Source: Gaiellasilicea sp963794385
Lineage (GTDB): Bacteria > Actinomycetota > Thermoleophilia > Gaiellales > Gaiellaceae
Direction: 5' to 3'
DNA length: 64,000 nucleotides
NCBI GenBank assembly: GCA_963794385.1
Contig: CAWCDT010000011.1
Coordinates: 124,001-188,000, forward strand
The notes under the pieces were generated by a model. The model was not told the origin of the DNA. It saw only the letters and a program-made list of their open reading frames with translations, and made no database searches. Position 1 is the stretch's first letter. The number at the start of each line of letters is the position of its first letter. A program made the position numbers and the translations under genes. Positions 42,928 to 51,355 of the stretch are shown piece by piece.

Positions 42928-43611
42928 ATGGGACGATCCCGCCGCCACCCTGCGGTGGCAGGCATCGATCCGGAGGCTCTGGCCGCCTTCCAGGCCGGGA
43001 TCCGGAAGCGCTACTCGAACGAGGAGATCCTCGCCCAGCTCAAGGACAGCGCTGAGCGACTGGGGCGCTCTCCGACGATGCGGGAGTTCGCCGCAGACCC
43101 GCAGACGTCAGTGCACCCGCAGACCGTGATCGAGCACTTCGGGAGCTGGAATGCGGCCAAGCGCCAGGCCGGCCTCGTGCCGCGCCGGTTCGCGACGCGG
43201 GAGGAGCTGCTCGGACGCCTGCGCGACCTCGGTGAGGAGCTCGGCCGCACGCCGACCGCGAGGGACATCGACGCGCGCAAAGGCGCGATGCCGTCGAAGT
43301 CGTTGCTCTGGCACACCTTCGGCTCGCTCGCACAGGCGCTGCGCGAGGCCGGCTTCGACGTGCCGGTCGGGGAGGAACGGCTGGAGCGGGCGGTCGAGCA
43401 GGGCGCCGCGCTCGCGCGGCGGCTGGGTCGACTGCCGAAGATGGCCGACTGGGCCACGGCGCGGCGTGCCGACGAGAGTCTGCTGACGGAGTGGCAGGTC
43501 TACCGGATGATCGACGTCCAGCCGGCGTGGGCCGCGTTCCAGTACCTCGTCCGCGAACGGTTGCGTGACGAGGGCGCGGAGGTCGCGCCGGACGGCACGG
43601 TCTCCGGCTGA
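42928..43611 (+). CDS. protein with three homing-endonuclease-associated-type helical repeats
   Basis: The 227 residues contain three similar helical units of about 60 residues, each with a (L/R)-G-R-x-P pattern: RLGRSPTMREFA, ELGRTPTARDID and RLGRLPKMADWA, followed by FGSWNAAKRQAG or FGSLAQALREAG. This matches the small DNA-binding repeat found next to HNH nucleases. No nuclease domain is present, so it is probably a stand-alone DNA-binding protein of unknown role. It has its own strong promoter and a leaderless start. It converges on the amidotransferase gene with 14 bases between. Confidence 0.8.
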   Translation: MGRSRRHPAVAGIDPEALAAFQAGIRKRYSNEEILAQLKDSAERLGRSPTMREFAADPQTSVHPQTVIEHFGSWNAAKRQAGLVPRRFATREELLGRLRDLGEELGRTPTARDIDARKGAMPSKSLLWHTFGSLAQALREAGFDVPVGEERLERAVEQGAALARRLGRLPKMADWATARRADESLLTEWQVYRMIDVQPAWAAFQYLVRERLRDEGAEVAPDGTVSG

Positions 43612-43625
43612 GTGTTGAGTCGGCG

Positions 43626-44423
43626 CTAGGTCGCAGCGACCGCGATCGCGGCGAGGCGCTGGAGGCACGACGCGCCTTCGTGCGGCGCGCGCACGGAGGG
43701 AAGCACCCGGTCCTCGACGTAGGAGCGGTCGGGGCGGAAGCGGTCGGTGTGCGCGACCCGTCCTTCCTCGATGCGCAGCAGCGTCCCCTCCTCGACCTCG
43801 CGCTTCTTCAGCGTGACACGGATCGTGCGCTCCAGCACCTCGAGCGCCGCCCGCGTCGACGCGAAGAAGAGCTCCTTGCCGCCGCTGCCGAGCCAGAGCG
43901 GGCGGCCGACCGCGCGGGCGAGGAAGAGCGTCGAGCCGTCGCGCTCGTCGAGCCAGGCCGTCGCCATCGCGCCGTACAGCTCCTCGAGCACCTCGGAGCT
44001 CCCCTGTGCGTGCTCCGCGAGGGCGAAGATCGCCTCGGAGTCGACCGTCATCTCGGGGCGCTCGCGCTCGAAGCCGTAGCGCGCGAAGATCTCCTCGTCG
44101 TTGGCGATGATCCCGTTGTGGATCCCGACCACCGCGCCGTGCCGGATCGGATGGTTGTTCGCCTCGATCCGCGGATGCCCCTTCGTGTAGTCACGGACGT
44201 GCACGAGCACCTGCGTCGCCCCGGGCGGAACACGGACCTCGTCGAGCAGCTCGCTCGCACCGGAGCGGCGCTTGTGGACGGTGACGGCCGCGCCGGAGCC
44301 GCGGTGGGCGTAGCCGACCGCGTCGGCGCCGCGCTCGGCGATGCCGGCGAGGAGCGCCTGCGCGGCGAGCGTGCGGTGCACGCTCGACCCGGGATTGAGG
44401 CTATATCCTGCGATTCCACACAT
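43626..44423 (-). CDS. class II glutamine amidotransferase domain protein
   Basis: Ntn-type glutaminase with the N-terminal nucleophile Cys2 (MCGIAGY). VHVRDYTKGHP, ANNHPIRHGAVVGIHNGII and MTVDSEAIF match the glutaminase domain of GlmS/PurF-type enzymes. The protein (265 residues) lacks the sugar isomerase or transferase half of those enzymes, so the ammonia acceptor is unknown. ATG 44423 has an AT-rich upstream region (GTAGAAATTATTAGAT) with no Shine-Dalgarno; this region is shared with the divergent sigma factor gene. Confidence 0.85.
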   Translation of the reverse strand: MCGIAGYSLNPGSSVHRTLAAQALLAGIAERGADAVGYAHRGSGAAVTVHKRRSGASELLDEVRVPPGATQVLVHVRDYTKGHPRIEANNHPIRHGAVVGIHNGIIANDEEIFARYGFERERPEMTVDSEAIFALAEHAQGSSEVLEELYGAMATAWLDERDGSTLFLARAVGRPLWLGSGGKELFFASTRAALEVLERTIRVTLKKREVEEGTLLRIEEGRVAHTDRFRPDRSYVEDRVLPSVRAPHEGASCLQRLAAIAVAAT

Positions 44424-44588
44424 ATCTAATAATTTCTACTTTTCTCTTCGGTTGCCTCTTGCTCGCACTTGAGCAAGGTAGACGCGGAATGTGGTGACAA
44501 AGTTAGGACGCTTTCGGGACCGCGTTTCTTCCTCCTTGGACGCACGAAGTCCTCAAGGGCTGCCGCAACTAGGCCGATACCCGTTCCC

Positions 44589-45537
44589 GTGGAGCCGAAT
44601 CACGCCGAACCCCTCGACTACGTCGCCGCAGAGCCGCGACTCGAGCTGCTGCCCGCGCTCGACACCGCCGCGAACGACGGGGAGGAGGGGGAAGCAGTCT
44701 CCGCCGCGGCTCGAGGCCACGCAGGACCCCCTCAAGCTGTACGTGCGCCAGATCGGGAACGGACGCCTCCTCACCGTGGTCGAGGAGCGCGAGCTCGCAC
44801 GGCGCAAGGACGCCGGCGACGAGGCGGCCAAGCGAAAGCTGATCGAGTCGAACCTCCGGCTCGTGATGTCGATCACGCGGAACTACACGAAGGCGGGAGT
44901 GCCGTTGCTCGACTTGATCCAGGAGGGCAACCTCGGCCTCATCCGTGCGGTCGAGAAGTTCGACCACCGGCTCGGCTTCAAGCTCTCCACCTACGCGACC
45001 TGGTGGATCCGGCAGTCGGTTACGCGGGCGCTCGCCGAGCAGGGCCGTACGATCCGCCTGCCCGTGCATGTCGCGGACCAGGTGCGCCGAGTCACGCGCG
45101 GCCGGCGGCTGCTGGCGCAGAAGCTGAACCGCGATCCGAGCCTCGACGAGATCGCTATGGAGACCGACTTCACCGTGGAGCGGGTGGGGGAGCTGCTCGC
45201 GCTGGTGCAAGATCCGGTCAGTCTGGAGACTCCCGTCGGCGACGGCGAGAGCCTCTTCGGGGACCTGGTCGAGGACACGAAGTCGGCCGGCCCCGACGTC
45301 GAGACGGCCGACCGGCTCCGTTCGCACGAGCTCGCGGCGGCACTCGACAAGCTCAACCCGCGCATGCGCCGCGTGGTCAGCATGCGGTTCGGGCTCGACG
45401 GAGCCGTGCCGCAAACCCTGGAAGAGGTCGGCGCCGAGCTCGGCGTCACCCGCGAGCGGATCCGGCAGCTCGAAACGCGCGCGCTCCTCGAGCTGCGCAC
45501 GGTCGCACCGGCACTCGCGCTGTATCTGCGGACGTAG
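44589..45537 (+). CDS. sigma-70 family RNA polymerase sigma factor, 5' part probably frameshifted
   Basis: RpoD/HrdB-like group 1-2 sigma factor. Region 1.2 (DPLKLYVRQIGNGRLLT), region 2 (ESNLRLVMSITRNY, LIQEGNLGLIRAVEKFD, STYATWWIRQSVTRAL), region 3 and region 4 (TLEEVGAELGVTRERIRQLE) are present. An open frame from GTG 44491 gives 348 residues, but its first 75 are Ser/Pro/Arg/Cys-rich like a shadow frame. The alternative frame from GTG 44589 reads as an acidic leader (PLDYVAAEPRLELLPALD) and joins the conserved part if one G of GG at 44708-44709 is removed. Thus I start at 44589. It ends 4 bases from a second, convergent sigma gene. Confidence 0.88.
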
Positions 45538-45541
45538 TCCG

Positions 45542-46609
45542 CTAGAGCGTCGCGCCGACTGACTCGAGCTCGCGGAGCGAGGCGAGCCGCTTGAGTGAGT
45601 CGAGCTCGATCTGGCGGACACGCTCTCGCGTCAGGCCCAGCCGCCGCCCGATCTCCTCGAGCGTCTTCGGCTCCGCATCCGTGAGCCCATAGCGCAGGAC
45701 AACGACCTGCCGCTCGCGGTCGGAAAGCGCTGCGAGGGCCTCCTTGAGCGCCTGACTGCGAAGCGACAGCTCGACCTGTTCCTCTGGGAGCGGGCCCTCG
45801 CCGGCCACGAAGTCGCCGAACACCGCGTCCTCGGTGTCGCCGACCGGCTGGTCGAGGCTCGTCGAGGCGCGGGCCGCGGCGCGCACCTCCAGCGCCTGGT
45901 GCACCGGCAGAGACGCCTCCTCGGCGATCTCCTCGAGGGTCGGCTCGCGGCCGAGTTGCGTCCAGAGCGTCCGCTCGGCTCGATTCATCTTCTGCAGCCG
46001 CTCGACGATGTGGACGGGCATCCGGATCGTGCGTGCCTTGTCGGCGAGGGCGCGGGCGACCGCCTGGCGGATCCACCAGGTCGCGTACGTGGAGAACTTG
46101 AAGCCGCGGCGCCAGTCGAACTTCTCGACCGCGCGGATGAGGCCGAGCGTGCCTTCCTGGATCAAGTCGAGGAAGGGCAGCCCCTGGTTACGGTAGTTCT
46201 TCGCGATCGAGACGACCAGGCGCAGGTTCGACTGGATCATCTGCTGCTTCGCAAGCATGTCTCCACGCTCGATCCGCTTCGCCAGCTCGACCTCCTGCGG
46301 TGCCGTCAGCAGCTGGTGCCGGCCGGCCTCACGCAGGAAGAGCTGGAGCGCGTCCGTCGTCGTCTCCTGGGGTGCGGAGATCGGCGCCGGCGGCGGAGGG
46401 GGCTCCTCGGGCTGTGTGCCGTCGACGAGCTCGATCCCGCGCCGGTCGAGCTCGCGATAGAGCGCGTCCTGCTCGAGCGCGTCGAGCTCGTGCGTCTCCA
46501 CGACCTCGGCCAGCTCCGCGGCCTTCAGCGAGCCGGCCTGCTCAGCCGTCTCCAGCAGCTGCAGAAGCTCGTCGTTCCGGAGCAGCTGGTCGATGTCGAC
46601 AGTCCTCAT
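45542..46609 (-). CDS. primary-type RNA polymerase sigma factor
   Basis: The 355 residues include a region 1.1-like N-terminal helical domain (LRNDELLQLLETAEQAGS), a proline-rich linker, region 1.2 (DALQLFLREAGRHQLLT), region 2 (QSNLRLVVSIAKNYR, LIQEGTLGLIRAVEKFDW, STYATWWIRQAVARAL), region 3 (ERLQKMNRAERTLW) and region 4 (TLEEIGRRLGLTRERVRQIE). The complete region set suggests a housekeeping or closely related sigma factor. ATG 46609 is the first in-frame start. It is convergent with the other sigma gene. Confidence 0.93.
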   Translation of the reverse strand: MRTVDIDQLLRNDELLQLLETAEQAGSLKAAELAEVVETHELDALEQDALYRELDRRGIELVDGTQPEEPPPPPAPISAPQETTTDALQLFLREAGRHQLLTAPQEVELAKRIERGDMLAKQQMIQSNLRLVVSIAKNYRNQGLPFLDLIQEGTLGLIRAVEKFDWRRGFKFSTYATWWIRQAVARALADKARTIRMPVHIVERLQKMNRAERTLWTQLGREPTLEEIAEEASLPVHQALEVRAAARASTSLDQPVGDTEDAVFGDFVAGEGPLPEEQVELSLRSQALKEALAALSDRERQVVVLRYGLTDAEPKTLEEIGRRLGLTRERVRQIELDSLKRLASLRELESVGATL

Positions 46610-46758
46610 GCGACGAGCAGTTCTTCTACCCGACAGCTTCTAGCCTCCAAACCCGGATGTCCAGTATGCGGGAAGCGCGCCGCGCGGACAACGGGGGCGA
46701 ATGCCGACGCAGCTGAGTGAAGCGGCGGGAGCCGACCCGCCCGGGCCCACTCCCGCCG

Positions 46759-47214
46759 ATGACCGTGAACGTCGGCGGTGCTACTCGATCAGAGAGCAGA
46801 GCTCCTTCGCGTGCCCTCGAGGCGAAGGACTTCGGGACGTACACCGAGCGCTACGACGAGGAGGCGAACGACCTCCTCATCGAGGTGAGCGGCCAGACGA
46901 TTCTCTGGTTCTTCCCGGGGGACCTGGGTCCGGAGGGTGAGGTCGGCGCGAACGGAGCCCTCTACTCGGTGGTCGGTCACGTACGGGAGACTCTGGACCT
47001 CGACCAAGACATGTGCTGCTTGGGCACTTCAACACCTTCCTCCCGTTGGATGCCGGCGCGGAACCGCACCGCACCATGCGAGTCGGAGTGTGGCTCAGTC
47101 GTCGATGGTGCGTCAATGGCTCCCGCGAACCGCGTGGCTCCGACAACGCACGAGAACAGGCGTTATGTCAAGTTGGCACAGGAGGCTCGGGCGTGCGCCC
47201 TCTCCCCATCCTGA
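46759..47214 (+). CDS. hypothetical protein, possible gene remnant
   Basis: From ATG 46759 a coding-like stretch (FGTYTERYDEEANDLLIEV, SGQTILWFFPGDLGPEGE, YSVVGHVRETLDLDQ) has high third-position GC. After about 47010 the signal switches to another frame (VLLGHFNTFLPLDAGAEPHR) and then decays into low-complexity sequence overlapping the end of uppP. This suggests a truncated or frameshifted gene. I recognise no family. The rest of the 46610-47233 interval shows nothing else. Confidence 0.35.
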   Translation: MTVNVGGATRSESRAPSRALEAKDFGTYTERYDEEANDLLIEVSGQTILWFFPGDLGPEGEVGANGALYSVVGHVRETLDLDQDMCCLGTSTPSSRWMPARNRTAPCESECGSVVDGASMAPANRVAPTTHENRRYVKLAQEARACALSPS

Positions 47215-47233
47215 GGTTGGCGGCGAAGAAGCG

Positions 47234-48172
47234 TCAGAATCCCGCCGAGCGCGCGCCCGTCGCGATCAGGAGCAGGATGATCGCCGCGATGATGAGCCGG
47301 TACCAGACGAAGATCGAGTAGTCGTGCCGGCGCACGTAGCCGAGCAGCCCCGCAATCGCCAGCAGCCCGCTGCCCGCCGCCGCCAGCATGCCGACCAGGA
47401 ACGGCCCAGCGGATCCGGGCGGCAGGTCGCCCAGCAGGACGTCTGTGACGCCTTTGAGCACTACCGCGCCGAGCACCGTCGGCACGAGCAGCAGGAACGA
47501 GAACCGCGCCGCCGAGTCGCGGTCGAGCCGGAGGAACCGCCCCGCGGTGATCGTGATGCCGGAGCGGGAGACGCCCGGCATGAGCGCGAGGCTCTGGGCG
47601 ACACCCACGCCTAGTGCGGCCTTGAGACTCAGGTCCCCCATCTGCCGCTCTTGCGGCTGCCGGTCGGCGATCCAGAGCAGGCCGGCAAAGAACGCGAGCG
47701 CGAGCGCGATCTGCCACGGCTCCCCGAGATGCTCAGCGATCAGATCCTCGCCGAGGAGCCCGACGACCGCGGCGGGGATCGTCGCCACGAACACGAACCA
47801 GGCGATCTTCTCATCCGCCGTCTCGAGCCGGCGCGTGCGCAGCGTCCCCACCCACGCCGCCACCAGCCTCCAGATGTCGTGCCAGAAGTATCCGACGACA
47901 GCGACCAGGGTCCCGAGATGGAGCGCGACGTCGAACGTCTGGTTGAACGCCTCGTGCTCCTTCAGATAGTCCCAGTCGCCGAGCCAGGGGACGAGGATCA
48001 AATGCCCCGAGGAAGAGATCGGCAGCAGCTCCGTCGCACCCTGGACGACGCCGAGGACGAACGCCTGCCAGTTCGGGAGCGCGTCGGGGCTATCCCCCAC
48101 GCCGAGCAGCGTGAGCACGGCCGCGGCCAGCAAGGCCGCGGCGGCGACGATCCAGACTCGCGCGCGGCCCAC
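47234..48172 (-). CDS. uppP: undecaprenyl-diphosphatase UppP
   Basis: Membrane phosphatase recycling the undecaprenyl carrier for cell-wall synthesis. GVVQGATELLPISSSGHL (about 41-58) and PGVSRSGITITAGRFLRLD contain the catalytic Glu/Ser/Arg residues. About eight hydrophobic segments. The 312 residues exceed the usual 270-280 because of an extra N-terminal helix (about 8-25). GTG 48172 is preceded 6 bases upstream by TAGGAT on the minus strand. Confidence 0.96.
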   Translation of the reverse strand: MGRARVWIVAAAALLAAAVLTLLGVGDSPDALPNWQAFVLGVVQGATELLPISSSGHLILVPWLGDWDYLKEHEAFNQTFDVALHLGTLVAVVGYFWHDIWRLVAAWVGTLRTRRLETADEKIAWFVFVATIPAAVVGLLGEDLIAEHLGEPWQIALALAFFAGLLWIADRQPQERQMGDLSLKAALGVGVAQSLALMPGVSRSGITITAGRFLRLDRDSAARFSFLLLVPTVLGAVVLKGVTDVLLGDLPPGSAGPFLVGMLAAAGSGLLAIAGLLGYVRRHDYSIFVWYRLIIAAIILLLIATGARSAGF

Positions 48173-48178
48173 GACGGC

Positions 48179-48184
48179 ATCCTA
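48179..48184 (-). promoter_or_regulatory. -10 element TAGGAT, leaderless start of uppP
   Basis: On the minus strand TAGGAT (48184-48179) ends 6 bases before the uppP GTG. Confidence 0.45.
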
Positions 48185-48451
48185 GGGACCGCCTCGCGGT
48201 GTCCAGAACCAGAACTTGTCGCAATTTGCAGACAACACCGTCGTGAAGGACTTGCCCAGAGAGGACACCCCCGTTACGTTCCTGCCTGCAGGGAGCACGG
48301 AGCGCGATTAGGTCGAAGCCGAGCTCGAGGGCCGTACGCGGAAGCGGAAAGTCAGCGGGCACGGTGGACGAAAGCGCCACCGGCTCCCTGAATTAATTGT
48401 GCAAGTGGCGGATTAGCGGGAGCAGATCCGTCGCGCGCAAGATCCCTGAAG

Positions 48452-48473
48452 GCGGGCCGCGTTCGCGGCCCGC
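48452..48473. other. strong hairpin in the 48173-48535 intergenic region
   Basis: GCGGGCCGC and GCGGCCCGC form a perfect 9-bp stem around GTTC. The 363-base interval between divergent uppP and a small membrane protein gene otherwise shows no credible gene, although it has a locally AT-rich stretch near 48391-48402 (GAATTAATTGTG). The hairpin may terminate an unannotated short RNA or be structural. Confidence 0.5.
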
Positions 48474-48535
48474 GGGCTCGATGGTCAGCCGGTTGGGGCC
48501 TGGCCGCATAGGGATCCGGTTAGGATCGCCTCCTC

Positions 48536-48736
48536 ATGCATCTGCGCATGCCGTCGATTGACCAGGGGGTGCAGGCGTTCGCCTGGGCCGTCTTCTTCTT
48601 CCTCCTCCTCTGGCCCGGCATGATCCTGCTCGGCGTCGCCGGCGGCACGTCGCTGATTCTGTCGCTCGTCGCCGCAGGGGCGATCTTCCTCTTTGTGCGC
48701 CTGCGGGGCGAGGACCGCCCCGGCGAGACGCGCTAG
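48536..48736 (+). CDS. small membrane protein
   Basis: 66 residues with two hydrophobic helices (about 12-32 and 37-55) and a charged end (RLRGEDRPGETR). ATG 48536 lies 9 bases after TAGGAT (48521-48526). No family is recognised, but hydrophobicity and composition support a real membrane peptide. Confidence 0.5.
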   Translation: MHLRMPSIDQGVQAFAWAVFFFLLLWPGMILLGVAGGTSLILSLVAAGAIFLFVRLRGEDRPGETR

Positions 48737-48816
48737 CGCTTCCGTTCCCCGGGGCTCACGGCGGCGGCGTCCATCCAGACGTCCCAGCGAACGGACGCCC
48801 ACCGCCGTGCAGGGCC

Positions 48817-49386
48817 TCACGTGCCGTCGCGGCTCCCACGGGTCGTTGTCACGGTCGGCTCCTCCTCAGGGTGTGCGGGGACCCGGCGTTCTGCGGTCAG
48901 CGGCTCGTCCGCGTCGCGCTCGACCACTCGTGGCTCTTCGTCGGTACGCCTGGTGACCGGCACCGGCTCGGTGCGCGGGCCGGCGGTGTCGAACGAGAAC
49001 CCGAAGACGAGCCCGATCCCGAAGGCGACCGCCGGCAGGATGTTGCCGATGTCCGCCACGGCGCCGTAGATCCCGAGGTCACGCGACCAGTTCGACGTGT
49101 TCATCCAGTCGGCGGGTTGCCGCGCCAGCAGCACCCAGCCGCCCACCGCGAGCACGGGTAGGAAGCCGACGAGGAAGACCCCGAGCGAGAACCGGGGCCA
49201 CCCCCACTTCGTCCAGCCGCCGAGGAGCTGCGACAGCGCCATCGTCAGGCCGGCCGCCGCGATCACCCCGTACGTGGCCCAGTACTCGCTGTTGCTCTCC
49301 GTACCGATCTGTGTCGCGATCCAGAGCAGGATGCCGGCGACGGCCGCTCCGGCAAGCGTCGAGATCCCGCGTGTCACTCCGATCAT
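48817..49386 (-). CDS. four-helix membrane protein with acidic tail
   Basis: The 189 residues contain four hydrophobic segments (about 8-24, 37-54, 66-88 and 106-130), followed by a hydrophilic Glu/Arg/Thr-rich cytoplasmic-type tail of about 55 residues. A GGAGGCAGCG ribosome-binding site precedes ATG 49386. No family recognised. Confidence 0.7.
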   Translation of the reverse strand: MIGVTRGISTLAGAAVAGILLWIATQIGTESNSEYWATYGVIAAAGLTMALSQLLGGWTKWGWPRFSLGVFLVGFLPVLAVGGWVLLARQPADWMNTSNWSRDLGIYGAVADIGNILPAVAFGIGLVFGFSFDTAGPRTEPVPVTRRTDEEPRVVERDADEPLTAERRVPAHPEEEPTVTTTRGSRDGT

Positions 49387-49453
49387 CGCTGCCTCCGTTC
49401 CACAGGGAGTTCTGACCGGGTTGTTCCCGGTCGGAGGTGTAACGGAACAGGCC

Positions 49454-50059
49454 CTAGTTCAGGTGCAACCTTCGTTCGTCGAAACGCGCTGAGTGCAGCT
49501 CGGCGTGGAACTCCTCGAGCGCTTGCAGGGCATCCCCGGCGAACACGTGGTCGACGACGCCGATCTCGGCGTCGTTGGCAAACGGGAGGTCGACGTGCGC
49601 CTGGGAGACGAGGTTGACCGAGAGAGCACCGCACGCGGGACAGCGCACTGCGAGCCCGAATCGCCGCTCGCCGGGGGCGACCGCGACGAACGAGGACGGG
49701 AAGACCGGCCGCGGCCGACCCTCGGGATGGCAGAAGAAGCTCCACGGCCACTCGCCCGCGCGCAGGTGCGATGCAGCGGCTCCGAGCAGCTCTTCCGCTG
49801 CGTCCGCGGTGCGCGAGGTCATCAGGTCGACGAAGGGGCCGGCGTGAGCGCCGAGCGGCGCCCAGTCGAGGTCGTCGTGGGCGACGAGCCCGGGGTGCTC
49901 CTCGCCGCAGCGGCAGTCGAAGCGGACGCCGTAGACCGACGGGTGCGCGGCGCCGGGGAGCCGCTCGAGCAGGCGGAACGACGAGAGCGACACCTGGGCC
50001 TGCTCTCGCCGGGGACACGCGAACGTGTACCGGGCCGTGAGCGCGTCGTACATCGTCAC
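49454..50059 (-). CDS. conserved hypothetical protein with two zinc-binding-like cysteine pairs
   Basis: The 201 residues begin YDALTARYTFACP and contain FDCRCGEEHPGLV near 48-60 and a later AVRCPACGALSVNL (about 137-150), suggesting one or two metal-binding knuckles. No catalytic signature is recognised. GTG 50059 is the first start; the next codon but one, ATG 50053, has AACAAT 6 bases upstream and may be the real leaderless start. Confidence 0.7.
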   Translation of the reverse strand: MTMYDALTARYTFACPRREQAQVSLSSFRLLERLPGAAHPSVYGVRFDCRCGEEHPGLVAHDDLDWAPLGAHAGPFVDLMTSRTADAAEELLGAAASHLRAGEWPWSFFCHPEGRPRPVFPSSFVAVAPGERRFGLAVRCPACGALSVNLVSQAHVDLPFANDAEIGVVDHVFAGDALQALEEFHAELHSARFDERRLHLN

Positions 50060-50098
50060 ATTGTTATCGGCACGACGGACGGGCCGCCTTAGGGCGCG

Positions 50099-50632
50099 CT
50101 AGTACGTGATCAGGGACTGGACGTCGTAGCCGTTGAGCTTGTCGCGACCGTGCAGGAACTCCAACTCGATCACGAAGAGCACGCCGACGACCTCTCCGCC
50201 CAGTTGCTCGACGAGCTCCGTCTTCGCCCTGGCCGTCCCGCCGGTGGCGAGCACGTCGTCGTGGACGATCACGCGTGAGCCCTTGCCGAGCGCGTCCGCG
50301 TGTACCTGCAGGCTGTCGGTGCCGTATTCGAGCTCGTACGTGGCTTCGACAGTCTCCCAGGGAAGCTTGCCCGGCTTCCGGGCCGGTACAAAGCCGCACC
50401 CGAGCCGGTCGGCGAGCGCACCGCCGAAGATGAACCCGCGCGCCTCGGCGCCGAGGATGACGTCGGGACGGAGCGGCCGGGCGAGCTCCTCGAGGCGGTC
50501 GAGCGTCTCCCGGAAGTAGACCGGGTCGGCAACGAGCGGCATCAGGTCCTTGAAGACGATCCCGGGCTTCGGGAAGTCCGGGACGTCGCGGACGCGGTCA
50601 CGCAGGTCGAGCGCTGCCCCCGGGGTGCTCAC
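50099..50632 (-). CDS. apt: adenine phosphoribosyltransferase
   Basis: Converts adenine and PRPP to AMP. The PRPP motif is VIVHDDVLATGGTA; GIVFKDLMPLVADP and ILGAEARGFIFGGALA are typical of Apt. The 177 residues fit. GTG 50632 lies 9 bases after the MerR gene and has its own TAGAGT element. It links to nucleoside salvage elsewhere in the window. Confidence 0.96.
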   Translation of the reverse strand: MSTPGAALDLRDRVRDVPDFPKPGIVFKDLMPLVADPVYFRETLDRLEELARPLRPDVILGAEARGFIFGGALADRLGCGFVPARKPGKLPWETVEATYELEYGTDSLQVHADALGKGSRVIVHDDVLATGGTARAKTELVEQLGGEVVGVLFVIELEFLHGRDKLNGYDVQSLITY

Positions 50633-50638
50633 TGCTCG

Positions 50639-50644
50639 ACTCTA
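50639..50644 (-). promoter_or_regulatory. -10 element TAGAGT, leaderless start of apt
   Basis: On the minus strand TAGAGT (50644-50639) overlaps the stop of the MerR gene and ends 6 bases before the apt GTG. Confidence 0.45.
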
Positions 50645-51355
50645 CCTCTCGGCGAGGAGCCGGAGCTCCCGCCAGAAGAGCAGCCGCGACAACTCCTGCG
50701 AGGTCTCCGCGAGCTGCTGGAGGTCCTCCAGACCGGTCTTCCGCCGCTCCGCGTTGCGCGAGCGCAACGCCGGCGCGACCAGCTGCTCCAGGAGCCCTGC
50801 CTCCCGACCGGCCGAATTGCGGAACGTGCGGAGGTGCCGCGCGTCGATGCCGTACTGGGCGAGCCGCGCGCACGCAGCCGCGATGTCGACGTCGCCCTCG
50901 CGGTAGAGTCGGTCGCCGGACTCGATTCGCGGCGCGAGCAGCCCGTATTCCTCGAGTGCACGTGCGAAGACCGCGTCGATGCCGGTCCGGTCGCACAACT
51001 CCTCGAAGTCGAGCTCGCCCTCCTGCTCCCCGAGCGCAGTGTGCCGCTTGCGGGCGCGGTTGCCCGCGTCGGGCCGGGTGGCGAGCTCCTGGCGGATCAC
51101 GCGCAGGGGCAGGAACTCGTCGCGTTGCAGCCTGAGGATCGTCTCCAGCCGCTCGACATCCTCCTCGCTGAAGAGGCGGTAGCCGCCGCGTGTCCGCTTG
51201 GGCGTCAGCAGGCCCTGGTCCTCGAGATAGCGGATCTTCGAGATCGAGATGTCCGGAAACTCCGGCTGCAGACGGGCGCAGACCGCGCCGATCGTGTGCA
51301 GCCGTGGCTGGTCGGATCTCCGCTGCGTTCCGGTTGTCGGCGTCGTCGTGCTCAT
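50642..51355 (-). CDS. MerR family regulator, FtsR-like
   Basis: N-terminal winged HTH of MerR type (HTIGAVCARLQPEFPDISIS, KIRYLEDQGLLTPKRTRGGY, RLFSEEDVERLETILRLQRD) and a long C-terminal helical region without metal-sensing cysteines. The 237 residues and the position just downstream of a GarA-like FHA gene match the actinobacterial FtsR/Rv1828 group, which activates ftsZ or related division genes. ATG 51355 overlaps the FHA stop (ATGA). Assignment by family and synteny. Confidence 0.85.
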   Translation of the reverse strand: MSTTTPTTGTQRRSDQPRLHTIGAVCARLQPEFPDISISKIRYLEDQGLLTPKRTRGGYRLFSEEDVERLETILRLQRDEFLPLRVIRQELATRPDAGNRARKRHTALGEQEGELDFEELCDRTGIDAVFARALEEYGLLAPRIESGDRLYREGDVDIAAACARLAQYGIDARHLRTFRNSAGREAGLLEQLVAPALRSRNAERRKTGLEDLQQLAETSQELSRLLFWRELRLLAER

